DNA from: Diphasiastrum complanatum
Taxonomy: Eukaryota > Streptophyta > Lycopodiopsida > Lycopodiales > Lycopodiaceae
Direction of reading: 5' to 3'
DNA: 64,000 nucleotides
NCBI GenBank assembly: GCA_029204225.1
Contig: CM055113.1
Span: 9,760,364-9,824,363 of the forward strand
Every line of letters starts with the position of its first letter. The first letter of the stretch is position 1. This document shows, piece after piece, positions 12,970 to 24,196 of this stretch. The position numbers and the translations under genes were made by a program. The notes under the pieces are model-generated. The model saw only the letters and a program-made list of their open reading frames with translations. It was not told where the DNA came from and ran no database searches.

Positions 12970-14443
12970 TAGTACAACATCTGATGTAGAGGAATCAACA
13001 AGTGCAGCAAGAGCACGAGCCTGATCCGCAAGTGATGGTGTATGATAAAAGACATCAATAGGCTCCCATGCGGCCTCCTCAACAGGTTGACCATCTCATT
13101 GAACCAAAAACTGAATCCGCCGGCGGCGTTGACTATGATATAGACGAACCTGTAATATAGCAGCAAGTAAAAATGGAAACAACTCGGGAGCAGTAGGAAA
13201 CTCAGCATCTCAAGGAGTGTCATCCTCAATACCAGCACGTAATAAACTGACATGGAATACATCCCAGGCACGTGTGGAAGCAGGAAGCTGTAAGCGATAC
13301 TGGACTAAGAACCTCCAAAATGCGATAAGGTCCATAATAACGTGGTGCAAGCTTCTCAGTAGAAGCATGGCCCTGGACAAAATGATGACGTGCAAACCGT
13401 AGGCGCAGATAAACCATATCTCCAAGCTGAAACTCAACATGGCGGCGGTGACGATCAACTGAGGTCTGATAACGCTGCTGAACATGCTGTAAATGAGAAC
13501 TGGCCCGGGTAATAAGCTCACGGGCACCTGATAGAAAGGATGCAAGTGTCACAGGTGTATCCTCAGGAGGAAGAGGAATGCCAGGTAAAAGAGGTGCATA
13601 GTCATGAGATAATTAAAATGGTGAGATGCCTGTGCTGGTACTAATAGAGCTATTATAGCTATACTCTGCTAAACATAGATGCTGATCCCAATCCTTCCCA
13701 GAAGGAGTAACAAAATGGCGTAAATAATCTTCAAGGATCCTGTTAAGGACCTCAGACTGCCCATCAAAAGTAGAGTGATAAGCAAAACCCTTAAAAAATT
13801 GTACATTCAAGATACGCATAAGCTCTGTCCAGAATATGGATGTAAACTTACTATCCCGATCAAAAAGGATAGTACGAGGAAACCCATGCAGGCGAAAAAT
13901 CTCTGATAGGAACAAACGTGCACACTGCTCTACAGTGATAGTACTGCGAACTGCTATAAAATATGCCTGTTTCGAGAACCTGTCAACTACCACCATACAT
14001 GAATCGTGACCATGCTGGGTATGGGGAAGGCCAAGGATAAAGTCCATAGATATATCAGTCCACTGGCGATGAGGAATAGGCCAACTCTGGAGCAAACCAG
14101 CAGACTTAGCACGGGAGTACTTATTACGAAGACAGAAAGGGCAGGTACGAATAAGTACAACAAGCTCAGATCGAAGAGGGGGCCAATAGAAATGGTCCTT
14201 GAGACGAGCATAAGACTTCTGAAAACCAAAGTGAGCCCCAACAGGGGACGAATGAGCATCCGACAACAATTGGGAATGGATACCCAAGGAACTAGGAATA
14301 CAAAGAGAACCATAACGATAAAGACGGTGGTCAACAATGGAGTAAACCTGATGAGGATGGGACGAAACAGGTGGGGCAGCGAAAATCAGAACATGTAAGG
14401 TATGCGGTAGGTAGATCATCAAACCATGTAGGAACAGTAGCAA
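12970..14443 (-). pseudogene. Gypsy B integrase and chromodomain
   Basis: Minus strand, 14,443-13,613: the integrase zinc finger (HSSPVGAHFGFQKSYARLKDHF, then CPFCLRNK) and catalytic core (WTDISMDFILGLP, then DRDSKFTSIFW, then VLNRILEDYLR at the Glu region). 13,552-13,226 holds the C-terminal FQLGDMVYLRLR and LAPRYYGPYRIL blocks. About 13,160-13,050 translates, after a frame change, to a chromodomain-like IQFLVQWDGQ..EEAAWEP. The core ORF of 276 residues is open, but the C-terminal parts are in other frames. Confidence 0.88.
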
Positions 14444-15110
14444 GAAGTGTATTCAACAATGCTGGAAGACGAGACAATGCTAGCAAGAAGCTCTTTCTCA
14501 TGCACAGAATAACGTTGCTCATAAGAGCGAAGACGACGCGACTCATAAGCAATAATGCACTGTGATTGGCGAAGCAAAGCACCCAAACCAACATTACTAG
14601 CATCAGTCTCAACACTAAACTTTTGATCAAATTGGGGTAAACACATAATGGCAAGCATCAACAACAGCACGATGAAGAGTATCAAATGCTGACTGACAAT
14701 CAGAAGTCCAAAGAAAAATACGAGACTTCTTCACAAGTGCATGAAGAGGAGCTGCAATAGTGGCAAAATGAGGAACGGGATGACGAAGGAACATACGAAC
14801 ATGATGAACATCAGTCGGAATAGGGTATTGATTACGGATAGTCAACTTATTTAAAGCACGATAATCAATACAAAGACGTTTGGGACCATCTTTCTTACTA
14901 ACAAGGAGAACAGGGGCAGCGACCCTGATCTAACAAGGCAATAATGTGGAGCTCAAGCTCATCACGCTCAGATCGAGACATACGATAAGGGGGACGAGAA
15001 GGAGCAACAGAACTAGGCCGCAAGTCAATATGGTGGTTCACGTCACGTAATGGTGGTAGCGTCGTAGGTTCTGAAAAGACAAAAGCATACTGATGTAATA
15101 AGTCAGAGTT
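14419..15110 (-). pseudogene. Gypsy B RT (deleted) and RNase H
   Basis: On the minus strand the RT N-terminal half (HIDLRPSSVAPSRPPYRMS, then a [20 protein letters not shown]-like block) runs to RNQYPIP. It then jumps directly to thumb/RNase H sequence ([19 protein letters not shown], then FSVETDASNVGLGALLRQ, then YSVHEKELLA). The palm with the catalytic DD box is absent, a loss of roughly 150-200 residues by comparison with family order. Confidence 0.84.
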
Positions 15111-16132
15111 CACTTGAAGAACAGCTACTGGAATAGAAACTGGAGGAACTGGTACTGCTGGCTGCACAATGAGCCTTTGGCAGGCTGCGAATGAACTGCT
15201 TCTTAGTGATCAACTGGAAGTCTCCCTGAGAATCAATGCCAATAAGTGAGTGAACTGCACCATGTATAAATGTTAGTGTATGCTGAGTTAAGTCCAGTGT
15301 AACGGCCCCAAGAGATGCAAACCAATCAGCACCAAGGATAAGATCATATCGCTCCATAGGAATAATATAAAGATCTGCTTGTCCAGAAAAATCTCCAATG
15401 CGGTATGGTAAACCCTGAAACATTTGAGAACTAGGAAAAGAGTGTGAACTGGCAACCTCAACTGTGAGAGGCTGTGGAGCAGGAACAGGTGAAGCACGGA
15501 TCCGATTGGTGATATAACTACTGATAAAAGAATGAGTGCTGCCGGTATCAACTAAAGCAAGATACGCACGACCAGTAATGTGTACACGTAATCGAATGGA
15601 GGGAGGACCAGAACGCCCTGTACAAGTAGCATAGGCAAGCTGAGCATGGCAAGTAGCAGGAAGTAAATCAGTGGAAGGCTCAGGAGATAGGTCAGGCTCA
15701 TCAGAAATATGAATGTAGATATCAGAATCATCTGGAGTAGTGCCCTCATGGTAGTAGTAGTAGGGAGGGGCTGACGACAATCGCGGGAAAAATGGTCAGG
15801 ACTCTTACAATGAAAGCAAAGACGCTTCTGTTGAAGGTCAGCGAACTCTGTAGACGGGTAACGTCGGACAAAAGCAGGACGAGGGGTCAGAGGACCAGCC
15901 GGAACAGAAGGTGAAGGTGTAGAGGTGGACGTAGCAGGAAAAGATGAAGCAGAAGGACGGGGTTGGGAGGAGCGGGAAGGAAGGATGTCAGAGTACTTGT
16001 GCTGTAAAGTACTCGCAAGAGACATCGCCTCAACAAGTGTGGGGGACGGAATTTAGGTATCATCCATGCGACGAAACTGATCGGATAGGTTCTCCTGAAC
16101 AGTCTCACTCGGGGTAGGTGAATGTGCCATAA
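15103..16132 (-). pseudogene. Gypsy B gag remnant and aspartic protease
   Basis: A short gag begins at the ATG near 16,132 (MAHSPTPSETVQENLSDQFR) and meets a stop after about 25 residues. The zinc knuckle CFHCKSPDHFSRDC (CX2CX4HX4C) is near 15,800. The protease follows in another frame, with the catalytic ALVDTGSTHSFISSY and the YDLILGADWFASLG block. The usual gag capsid region of about 200-300 residues is missing. Confidence 0.85.
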
Positions 16133-16289
16133 TGAGGAAACTACTAAATGCGAGACGCTAATCAAGTGGACGAATTGAAGGAGAGGACATAAGTCGTCAC
16201 AACAGGTACGCCAATGAAAAGACGTGACAAATAGTGTAGGTAGTACCTCGCACTGCAGACGAGAGCGTGCTGAAAACGGTAGTAAAATG

Positions 16290-16975
16290 AAGAGATACCG
16301 GGCAGCCACCAAATAGAGATAAAAATTGTTTTTGGGCCGCTTTGTAGATGGAAATTATGCGAAATGAACTGCGTATAGGCTGTAGAAAGCTGCTGGAAAT
16401 GTGCATGGACAGCCACCGATAAAATCTGTCAAGGAACTGCTTTGGAGCTGGAAATTTTGCCAAGTATTGGGGCCAAATGGGGTGCTGGACAGCTACCAAG
16501 TAATGCTGCAAGAGATGCTGGAAAAAAATGCTTCAAGTAGGCTGAAAAAACAGCAAGTATGAGGGTGGAGATGGGCGTTGAACAACCTGCAATCAAATGT
16601 GGAGTTGGGGTAGCAAACGGAGGCGGAACGAAGTAAAAATTGGAGGGGGATGGGCGCTGGACAGCCTACAAACAAGGTGTGAAAAATGGCTGCAAACAGA
16701 GACAAAAATGGACGAAAGTGACAAGTATGAAGGGGCTGGACGGCCTACAAACAAAAGTGAAGAGAGGGGCTGAAAATGGAAGGAGAAACGGACGAAAGAG
16801 ATGAGGGAATTGGGCGCTGGACAACCTGCAAACAAGCTGGATTTGGGCGCCGGAAATAATCTGCCAATTTTTTTTTTTTTAGCCGCCAAATTTAGCAGAA
16901 GTACTTTCGCTACCTGTCCGCTAAAGCTCTGCCAAGGAAAATGCTCCGATGGGCGCTGGTCCTCCTCCAAATTGT
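16290..16975. repeat. Degenerate ~80-bp tandem repeats in gypsy B leader
   Basis: The motif GGGCGCTGGACAGCCTACAA, in variant forms, recurs roughly every 75-95 bp (near 16,305, 16,405, 16,485, 16,573, 16,650, 16,735, 16,812 and 16,948). It lies between the PBS and gag. The open frames across it are a by-product of the repeats. Confidence 0.65.
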
Positions 16976-17105
16976 GCTAAATGTTGTTGAAGCAAAGAGA
17001 TGAAAACCCTCAGCAAAGAGAAAAAAAAAATCAGCAAGGAAAATGGGCACCCAATCAAAAAATCAGATCTGAAATTCAGCAATCAGGAAAGTGCTCTGAT
17101 ACCAA

Positions 17106-17563
17106 GTTACGAATGAAGCCACAATTGATCTAGAGCTAAGCTATAAAAGCATCACATAAGCAAGACTTAACCCTAGCTAAGCTATGAAAGCATCACATAA
17201 GCAAGACTTAATCCTAGAAAGCAGGAAAGAGAGAGATTAGGGAGACTAAAGAGAGAGATCAATATCATCAGTTGAATAACAAATGACACAGATTCCCTAC
17301 TTATAGCCTAAAAGCATCCATGTACGATTCATCTTTCAGATAACATAAATACGAATGATACTCATAATCCAAATTACATTGATTAGCTTCAAGAGCAGTT
17401 ACAAAAGGTAGATCAGGCTCATCGCCTTTAAGATAAACTAATGAGTCACTATGCAAGAAAGAGATACTATGAGAAACATAATCTTCCTTTAAGGACTCAT
17501 CCTACCTTGGATTAAATCTACCTTATCAAGATTCATAACATAAAAAGATAAACTATCTACATA
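17106..17563 (-). repeat. 5' LTR of gypsy B
   Basis: It adjoins the PBS complement (GCTCTGATACCA at about 17,094-17,105) and ends at the gypsy A junction near 17,563. It contains an internal duplicate of TATGAAAGCATCACATAAGC. The exact outer end is uncertain because a clean CA terminus is not visible. Confidence 0.7.
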
Positions 17564-17592
17564 GTTTTGAATCCTCAACGGCACGTGGGGGA

Positions 17593-18786
17593 CTAAGTGG
17601 TCCCAGACTTGCTGCTCCCCACAGCTGCCATCCTAACCACATACTTGTGGTCACTTGGTGCGGTTGCTAGCTGCAACTTCTGCACCAACTTAGCATTAAT
17701 AAAATTATGTGTAGAACCGTCGTCAAAAAGAAGACTCACGGGTTGGCTAACTACGAACCCACTCATACGAATGAGGTTGTGAGGTCCAAAAACTGCAGTG
17801 TTAAAACAACAATTCATACAAACTATTTCATCTTTAAACGATACATCAATGCAAGAAATAGAAGAATTACCTGGTGCTTTAAAGGAACGACCAACCTTCT
17901 TCCGTCTCTTCGGGCAGTCCTTGGAAAGGTGGCCCTTCTCCATGCAGGAGAAACACAACCTGTCGCTTTTGGCCTTATCAAAGTCAGCTCTCTCCAATCG
18001 AGGGCGCTTCTTTTTCTTTCTCGAAGGGGAAGCGTCGTCAACTGCTCGCTCCTTGCCCTTTTTGAAAGGAGGGCCCATAGAGGATTTGTCTTTGGATTTC
18101 GGCCTTTGCTGCTCTTTGTGGGTCACAGTGTGCGTATCGTCGAAAATCCGAGCGAAACGCACGACATGTGGCTGATTGCGGCGGACCTCCAACTGATATT
18201 CTTTTGGCAAGCCCAATATGAAATGAAGCTTAAGGAGCACTCCGTCTATGCGGTTAAAAAACCGCGAAGCAGCCTCTTGGAAGTCTTGCAGATAGACGTT
18301 CAAAGGCTTCGTCCCCATTTACAACGTGGCAAATCGACGATAATATTCAAAATCGTCAAGGACAGGCATAAAGGCAGCCTTAAAGGCTACCTGGAAATCA
18401 TCCCAAGTAGTTGGGACCATAACTCGATCTTTAAGATCTTGCCACCATGAGTACGCTTTACCGTGTAAAAACATGATGGCCGTAGAAATCCGCTAGCTAT
18501 CTGGCAGATCGTGCACGGAAAAATGCGACGTCCATTGATCCAACCAAGCCAAGACCACATCTTGGTGTCTATCCTTTTTCTCTCCGGTGAAAAACTCCGG
18601 AGTAAACATTGGGTTGAGGAGTGCTTGCCGATATTGGGACATAGCCCGCATTTCGGCCTCCGCTTGTTCATGTTTAGCCTGCATGTCAACAATTTGTTGC
18701 TGCAACAAATTAATTGCACGCGTCATATTATCCATATCAGCCCCGACGGGACTTGGAGCTCGGGTTTCTTCCATAGGAGTGTCCAT
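17593..18786 (-). pseudogene. Gypsy A gag and protease
   Basis: Starts at the minus-strand ATG near 18,786 (MDTPMEETRAPSPVGADMDN) with a coiled-coil-like INLLQQQIVDMQAKHEQAEA. The capsid-type region DVVLAWLDQWTSHF then breaks at a stop and resumes with LKLHFILGLPKEYQLEVRR. A basic region precedes the zinc knuckle CFSCMEKGHLSKDC (CX2CX4HX4C). The aspartic protease core SLLFDDGSTHNFINAKL has DDG in place of the usual DTG or DSG. The protease end is cut by the gypsy B insertion. Confidence 0.9.
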
Positions 18787-19299
18787 GACAAAAGCAATAT
18801 GTAGCTAAAAGCTTGAGGAACTACGGAGAACAACGGTATCAAAACCGTTAAAAACTGATAACTAGAGAAGAAGGGCTCAAGAAAAAACAAGTATACTTGA
18901 GCACTAAAAAACTCTACAAACAACTTTGAGAATGGGGTAGAGGAAAATGAACGTACAACCTTTACCCCCTTTCTCAAACCTCTTCCCCTCCCCTCATGCA
19001 AAAAGGACAGGTGGGGCCCAAAAAAGGTTCCATTTGTCCCTTCTAGGCCTTTCATACCATGTGGGGCCATAAAATGGTGCCACATGGCCCATGGACCTCA
19101 AATGGATTTTAAACTTAGTTAAGTCCCTTCTCCCACCTCCTTTCCGTTACGTACCTCAGCTCCTCTCCATACTTTGGAGATCTGCAGGTACAGAGAGGGA
19201 GGAGGAGAAAGAAGTACGAACACAAAGGACAAGGCTCCAAGAATCATCTTTATTCAACTTCTATTGGGATTCATCTCTTTTAGAGTTAAAGGTTTGAAC

Positions 19300-20129
19300 C
19301 ATAGATCCAGCGGTACCTGGATCCGCAGACCCCGGTACCGCGGATCCATACTGGTACCGCGGATCCATGATGATCCACGGTACCATAATATATAATATAT
19401 TTTTTTGATATATGTTTTTTTAATTTAAAAAAATAATAATAATAATAATCGAGTGGGCAATATGGGGATTAGCTTGAAGCTGTTGACGAGAGCAGTGCAT
19501 TTATGCAGGTTGCCGGTTCTGACGAGAGCGAACAGCCAAAGGACCAAGGGGATGCAAAACACCAAAAAGTGTGTTTTCGCTCAGGGAGTCGACATGCCAA
19601 ATCATGAAGAGGTCGTACCGTCGGGGCCGGGGTCTACCGGCAGCCCCCAGACCCCCTGTTTCTTGGGGGGCTACCGCCCCCCGAACCTCCCAGGACTTGC
19701 TGCTATATAGAAACTGTAATCTAGCCATCTCATAACCATCATGGTCTCATAGTAGACCCTATACTAACAACCGTGCTCAGTAATGGCTTCTCCTCATAAT
19801 GAGGGCCTTATAGATCTGAGCTCACGGTTAACTAGTGACTACTAAACTGAGAGGTGCATTATTTAGTTGTTTAACACATTTTGTAGCTGAAAGCACTGGC
19901 AACCTGCATAAATGCACTACTCTCGTCAAGAGCTTCAAGCTGATACCCATATTGCTCACTAAATTTAAAAAAAAATAAAATCTAAATTTAAAAAAAAAAA
20001 AAATATATATATATATATATAAAAAAATGGTACCGCCCTGGTACCGCAGATTTTTGGGCGGCACCATAACCGCGGTACCACCATTATGGTACCGACGGTA
20101 CCATAATGGCGGTACCACAGGGAACTATG
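19300..20129. mobile_element. hAT-like non-autonomous element with GGTACC/GGATCC word arrays
   Basis: An 830-bp element in the gypsy A leader with a perfect 8-bp TSD GTTTGAAC at 19,292-19,299 and 20,130-20,137. Its ends are CATAGATCC and GGAACTATG, an imperfect TIR. Each end carries palindromic words (GGTACC, GGATCC, CCGCGG) within about 100 bp, then an A/T-rich spacer, then an inner inverted block (19,450-19,513 against 19,899-19,959, GCAATATGGGGATTAGCTTG). The centre has a G/C-rich stem (about 19,665-19,690). The left end nearly matches that of the hAT at 50,194, and the right end matches that of the hAT ending at 50,167. It has no transposase. Confidence 0.82.
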
Positions 20130-20137
20130 GTTTGAAC

Positions 20138-20987
20138 TTAGAAACTAAGTTTTGTTTAATTAACCATCCTTTTTGCACAAGGTTTTATAAAAGTCTAAAA
20201 GTTTTTGTACAAAGAAGTTTTTTTTTCCTTGAAGCAAAGAAGGCAAGGGAACAGGGCCGTGGGGAGGCGCGCTTCTCCCCTCCCTGTCAACTCAGAAAGT
20301 ACGGACTCAGGGGAAGGTATTACCTCCCCCGCCCTCCTCAATGCTAGGAGATCATCCGTAGGCAGCAAGAGATACACCTGAGCAGCGCAACTAGCGCAGC
20401 AGCTACTGCGGGTCAAACAATATTCAAATCCGCCTACTGCTGCGGGCCAAACTGCTCGCAAATCCGCCGCCTCTCCCCCCGTACGGATCTGTACCCATAT
20501 TTGTAATAAATGGCCTGCCAAAAGAGTGGAAACTACTGGTTCACACTGCTGTTCCAGCGAGCCAGAAACCAAAACTCTTCTTTCCTTAAATATTTTACTA
20601 TATAACCAGGGTGTGCAAAAAAATAAGGAATAAGGCTACTCGAACTTGGAAAAAGTTTTAACCTCTCCTTTAACATTTCTTTTAACCAATAAAATTAAAA
20701 GAAACTCAACCATTAACTCTAAGTTGATAAGCAAAAATAGATGTTTATATCTTTCCAATCCTAAAACCAAAGACAAGGTTTTAAAGAAAAGAGATAAACA
20801 AATAAGACAACTAGTTTATACCTCTAGTTCTTATTCCCAAAAGAAGTTCCATCTTTTCAAGAATAAGCTTGAACAAATTTCTTGAAAAACCAAACAGCCA
20901 CATTCCCATGAAAGGAACACCATACCGCAAAAGGGATAAAGGGAACTTGTGCACCTTGTAAAGGAAATCGGCGGCTTTGATACCAAA
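20138..20987. other. 5' leader of gypsy A
   Basis: Untranslated region between gag and the PBS on the minus strand. The PBS complement GGCTTTGATACCA ends just left of 20,988. Open frames here lack any recognisable domain. Confidence 0.6.
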
Positions 20988-21456
20988 TGTTACAACTCCC
21001 TAAGATCTTCGACTGCCTTGAAGGTTCCGCACACCCCATAAAAGTGACGACGCACCGTATCCGCCCATCCATAGGGTCACAACTGACCCTCCCCCATGCA
21101 CTGGAGCTATCGACATAATCATGCCCAGTCAAGCCTCCTACGATAATTGGCGTCCCATACCACCAGCCATCGCACTCGGCTCTCCCTAGCATACATTTCC
21201 TGGCCTGGAGGTACATCCTGGCTCATGCACGTGCTCTCCATCCACCAACTCCCGGGTAGACTGAGTGAATGAAAAGAGGGAAACCCCACCACTATATAGG
21301 CATAGCATAGTGGGTCCCATCAAGCACTGTCCTGCCGGTGACACGTGACCACTTAGGATGGTGACGCGTGGCACCCAAACATGTCAATAACGCCAGACCT
21401 GCGTCATGCCCCTTGTGAGGCCGTCACCGAAGGGCGTACCGTTATGGTACATAATA
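20988..21456 (-). repeat. 5' LTR of gypsy element A
   Basis: 469 bp, starting TGTTACAACTCC and ending GTACATAATA in + view. It matches 9,559-10,027 with scattered substitutions, and a CACTATATAGG box lies near 21,290. PBS on the left, TSD AGTTC on the right. Confidence 0.93.
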
Positions 21457-21461
21457 AGTTC

Positions 21462-24099
21462 CCCCTTCTACATTATTTGCTAATACTGCTACTACTTTAT
21501 TAATATAAGATGCTTTTTCTATAGTCTTTAGGTAGCATAGTCTATGGAAGATGGACATCAGCTCTGTGTTGAAGATCTGGGACTTCTCCTGGCTATGGAT
21601 GATGTTCATACCATGTTCTTAGTTGGAGATTGCTATATGATCTTTTGATACCCTATTATTCATAACGATTCTTTGCTCATGAATGTGTTGAAAACCATTC
21701 TTGTATAGTTATTTTGCTTGTAGTCTGAGCTTGACAGTCCATATATGCAACACATAAATCTCGTTTATTGGTTTTCTCAGTACATCTCAACGTATGCTTC
21801 AAGTATAGAAAGCTAACTCATTTTTAGCCATCCGAGTGACAAGATTAAACAAATTGGAATATATGTTTAAAGTCCTGAACAAGAGAAGAATCATACCGTG
21901 GGTACCTTGAAAATGGAATTTTTGTTTGTGTTATGGCTGCGTCTGATGAATGAGCAACTACAAAGTACCATCCAGTTCTGAATTTATGGTTTTTTATATG
22001 TACTCTAGAAGACTAGAACATATAGCCTTTCCTCACTGCTTGTTGTTTTGAATTCTAATGGAAGACATGGTTCTGTGAACTATGAACATATCTGATATCC
22101 ATTTAAAAGTCAACCTGTTGTGTTGACCTTATAGTTAAAAACTAGTAAGTATTACTGGAAGAAACAGTAGTGAAATATATGTCAAAAGTGCACCTGTCGC
22201 ATCAGCAACTGAATGTACCATCCAGTTTTGAATCCATGGGTTTCTGTATGTCCTGTACAACATAAATTGTGTTCTCACTCATTTTGTTTTGAATCTTCTT
22301 GTGAAACATGGTCCTGTAATCTATGAACAAGAATCTTGGCCTCCATTTTAAAGCCGAACTAATCTCTCGGCCTTACCGTGATGTTATATAGGGCTTGCCT
22401 GCAAAATAATATTGGAAAAGTACTGCCCTGCTATTTGAACACTATATATAAGTTCAAATAACACTCGATCGAGTCAAAAAGACTGCAGGAAAGTTGCTGC
22501 TCATGTTTTGATTGTGAACAAGCAAGAATTTGAGCTAAAGTTCTGTCCAGAATGAACTTCGATGGGCCTAAAATCTACCCCATATTTTGGGAACTGGACA
22601 ATGTCATGGAATATGCCCATGCCCTAACATGCTATAGGAGCTGCATGTAATGGACATCAATGATGGTTGCGCCCCCAATTCTCCTCACTCCCCTGTAGAC
22701 CTCTGGAACGATATCTCTCCTCCAAATGCACTTCCCTCTGCTCTAAATTATTTGGCTTCTCCAAGAGGGATAAGCCATCTACTATTGAGCTGATAACCAC
22801 TTTCGCTACATGTGCCAAGAAGCATGATATCTGAGAGCCTTTGTCATTCTTCTCCAAAATCTTCCAATTGTAACTAGACTCCGACTGGGTATTTTCAATC
22901 ACAATTTATTTAGTAGCCGAAATGAGGCTTTCCTAGCTGTCCGAAAGAGCTTATTTTTGAAAGCTGGATTATGACCCCTAATATCTTTGAAATATTCTCT
23001 CCTTACAGCTTGGAAAAGGGTCTGTGCTGTTTGATTATGTTTTCCGTTTCATGACATTTTTGTAAGGACAATGTGTAAGGATTTCTGAAGCCTGAGCAAA
23101 CCAGTAACCTCACATAGGTTCCTCCTGCTCACTGTTCATCCCTTTTTTGAATGTATTTCTTATCTTAGGTTTGGGGTAAAATCAGAGTCAAGTTGTCACA
23201 TATGCTTATAGTCTAGCTCACATTTTGTATCATTCTTATGTTTGTCATTTTGGGATGGTTCAGATTTTTTCCAGCAATGAAGCTCATGTGGTAAGCTGTG
23301 TTCAGTTCTGTTTGTAGACTGCTTCCTGGGTTTTTAGATAGTTCAACATCTTGTAGTATGGATAAGGAATTTGATGGAATGATAATGCAAACAAAGATTC
23401 GTAGCATTTTCAATGATGGACATCATGATCAAAATTTCTTTCATGTGGAGCTACCATTTTTCGCTGGAAAGGTTGCCCATCCTATAAAACATTTAAGTTT
23501 TCTATCGAAGCTTCTGAAGAGTTTCTGACCCCTGCAGTGCTGGCAGACAATGTGGTCCTTACCTGGGTAGAGTTGAACAGTTTCAGATTTTTTTTGGAAA
23601 AGGCACTGTCTTTAAGTTTGTTAAAATGTTCATGCCATTAAAATAAGCAGAGGATGAAAGCATGCTGCTTTTGTGAAGATTTCTGCTTGATTTGGTAAAT
23701 TTGTGACCGGCTGATTAAATTTTTTCAATTTTTGTGGCAAATCTATAGAAATGTAGAAGAAATGTCTGGGAAACAATTGTAGCATACATACATGAGTGAT
23801 TCTTACAAGACACCGTCTGTTTGATTTTACTTTGAATCATAATTATATATCAGTTTGAAATGACTAGTGGAAGTTGAAATACTTATTTAGACAATCAAGA
23901 GCAAGAGTTCTCTATTTTAAGAATGTGTTGGTGTTTGTCAAGATTGTCTTTACTCTATCATTGGGTATGTTGCAAAAACAAAACTTTGAGCTTTTTACTT
24001 GTGACATGCCAGAAAAGATTAGTCATGGGAAAGCAGTAGTTTTTAATCTATATGTATCAGCATGCTATTTTTCTTATGACAGTGATATGATTTGTCTAG
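21462..24099 (+). other. Unique non-coding sequence upstream of the first visible FOLT1 exon
   Basis: AT-rich and T-rich, as in plant introns. No transposon domain or carrier exon was recognised on either strand. It is most likely intron of the FOLT1-like gene, because the exon at 24,100 begins in mid-protein after a CTAG acceptor. Confidence 0.55.
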
Positions 24100-24196
24100 G
24101 TCTCTGTTTTTACCAATCCAGTATGGCTGGTAAAAACTCGTCTACAACTTCAGCCTCCTGGACATGGCCCTCATCGTCCGTATAAAGGCTTTACTG
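24100..24196 (+). CDS. FOLT1: FOLT1-like exon a
   Basis: 97 nt, preceded by TTTGTCTAG and followed by GTAGTC. It encodes FTNPVWLVKTRLQLQ followed by a PYKGFT block. This is the second carrier-family signature and the start of the matrix loop. It ends in phase 1 (a lone G that makes Asp with the next exon). Confidence 0.9.

Larger units (their letters stand above)
12655..17563 (-). mobile_element. Nested Ty3/gypsy (element B), deleted non-autonomous copy
   Basis: Inserted into the pol of gypsy A. Both junctions carry TTTTGAAT, and the two flanks rejoin to give continuous gypsy A pol order. The 5' LTR is at the right (17,106 onward), next to the PBS complement GCTCTGATACCA. A truncated 3' LTR remnant is at 12,655-12,737. 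The internal order on the minus strand is leader, short gag with zinc knuckle, protease, RT fragment, RNase H, integrase and chromodomain. The RT palm, including the catalytic DD box, and most of gag are missing, so it could only have moved in trans, if these losses predate insertion. Confidence 0.85.
9559..21456 (-). mobile_element. Ty3/gypsy chromovirus (element A), host of nested insertions
   Basis: A complete element framed by two LTRs of equal length (469 bp), with a perfect 5-bp TSD AGTTC at 9,554-9,558 and 21,457-21,461. The order on the minus strand is 5' LTR, PBS (TGGTATCAAAGCC, adjoining 20,988), leader, gag with zinc knuckle, aspartic protease, RT, RNase H, integrase, chromodomain, polypurine tract (GGGGGGAGAA) and 3' LTR. 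Gypsy B (about 12.66-17.56 kb) interrupts it between protease and RT, and a hAT-like element (19,300-20,129) sits in the leader. Without these it would be about 6.2 kb. Several frames are broken and one integrase block is inverted, so it is dead. Confidence 0.92.

Noticed and set aside
20195-20572. 125-codon minus-strand ORF in the gypsy A leader
   Set aside because: No domain; it lies between PBS and gag where no gene is expected. GC-rich leader composition explains it.
22657-22902. 81-codon minus-strand ORF in unique sequence
   Set aside because: Isolated, no recognisable family, and located in probable intron.
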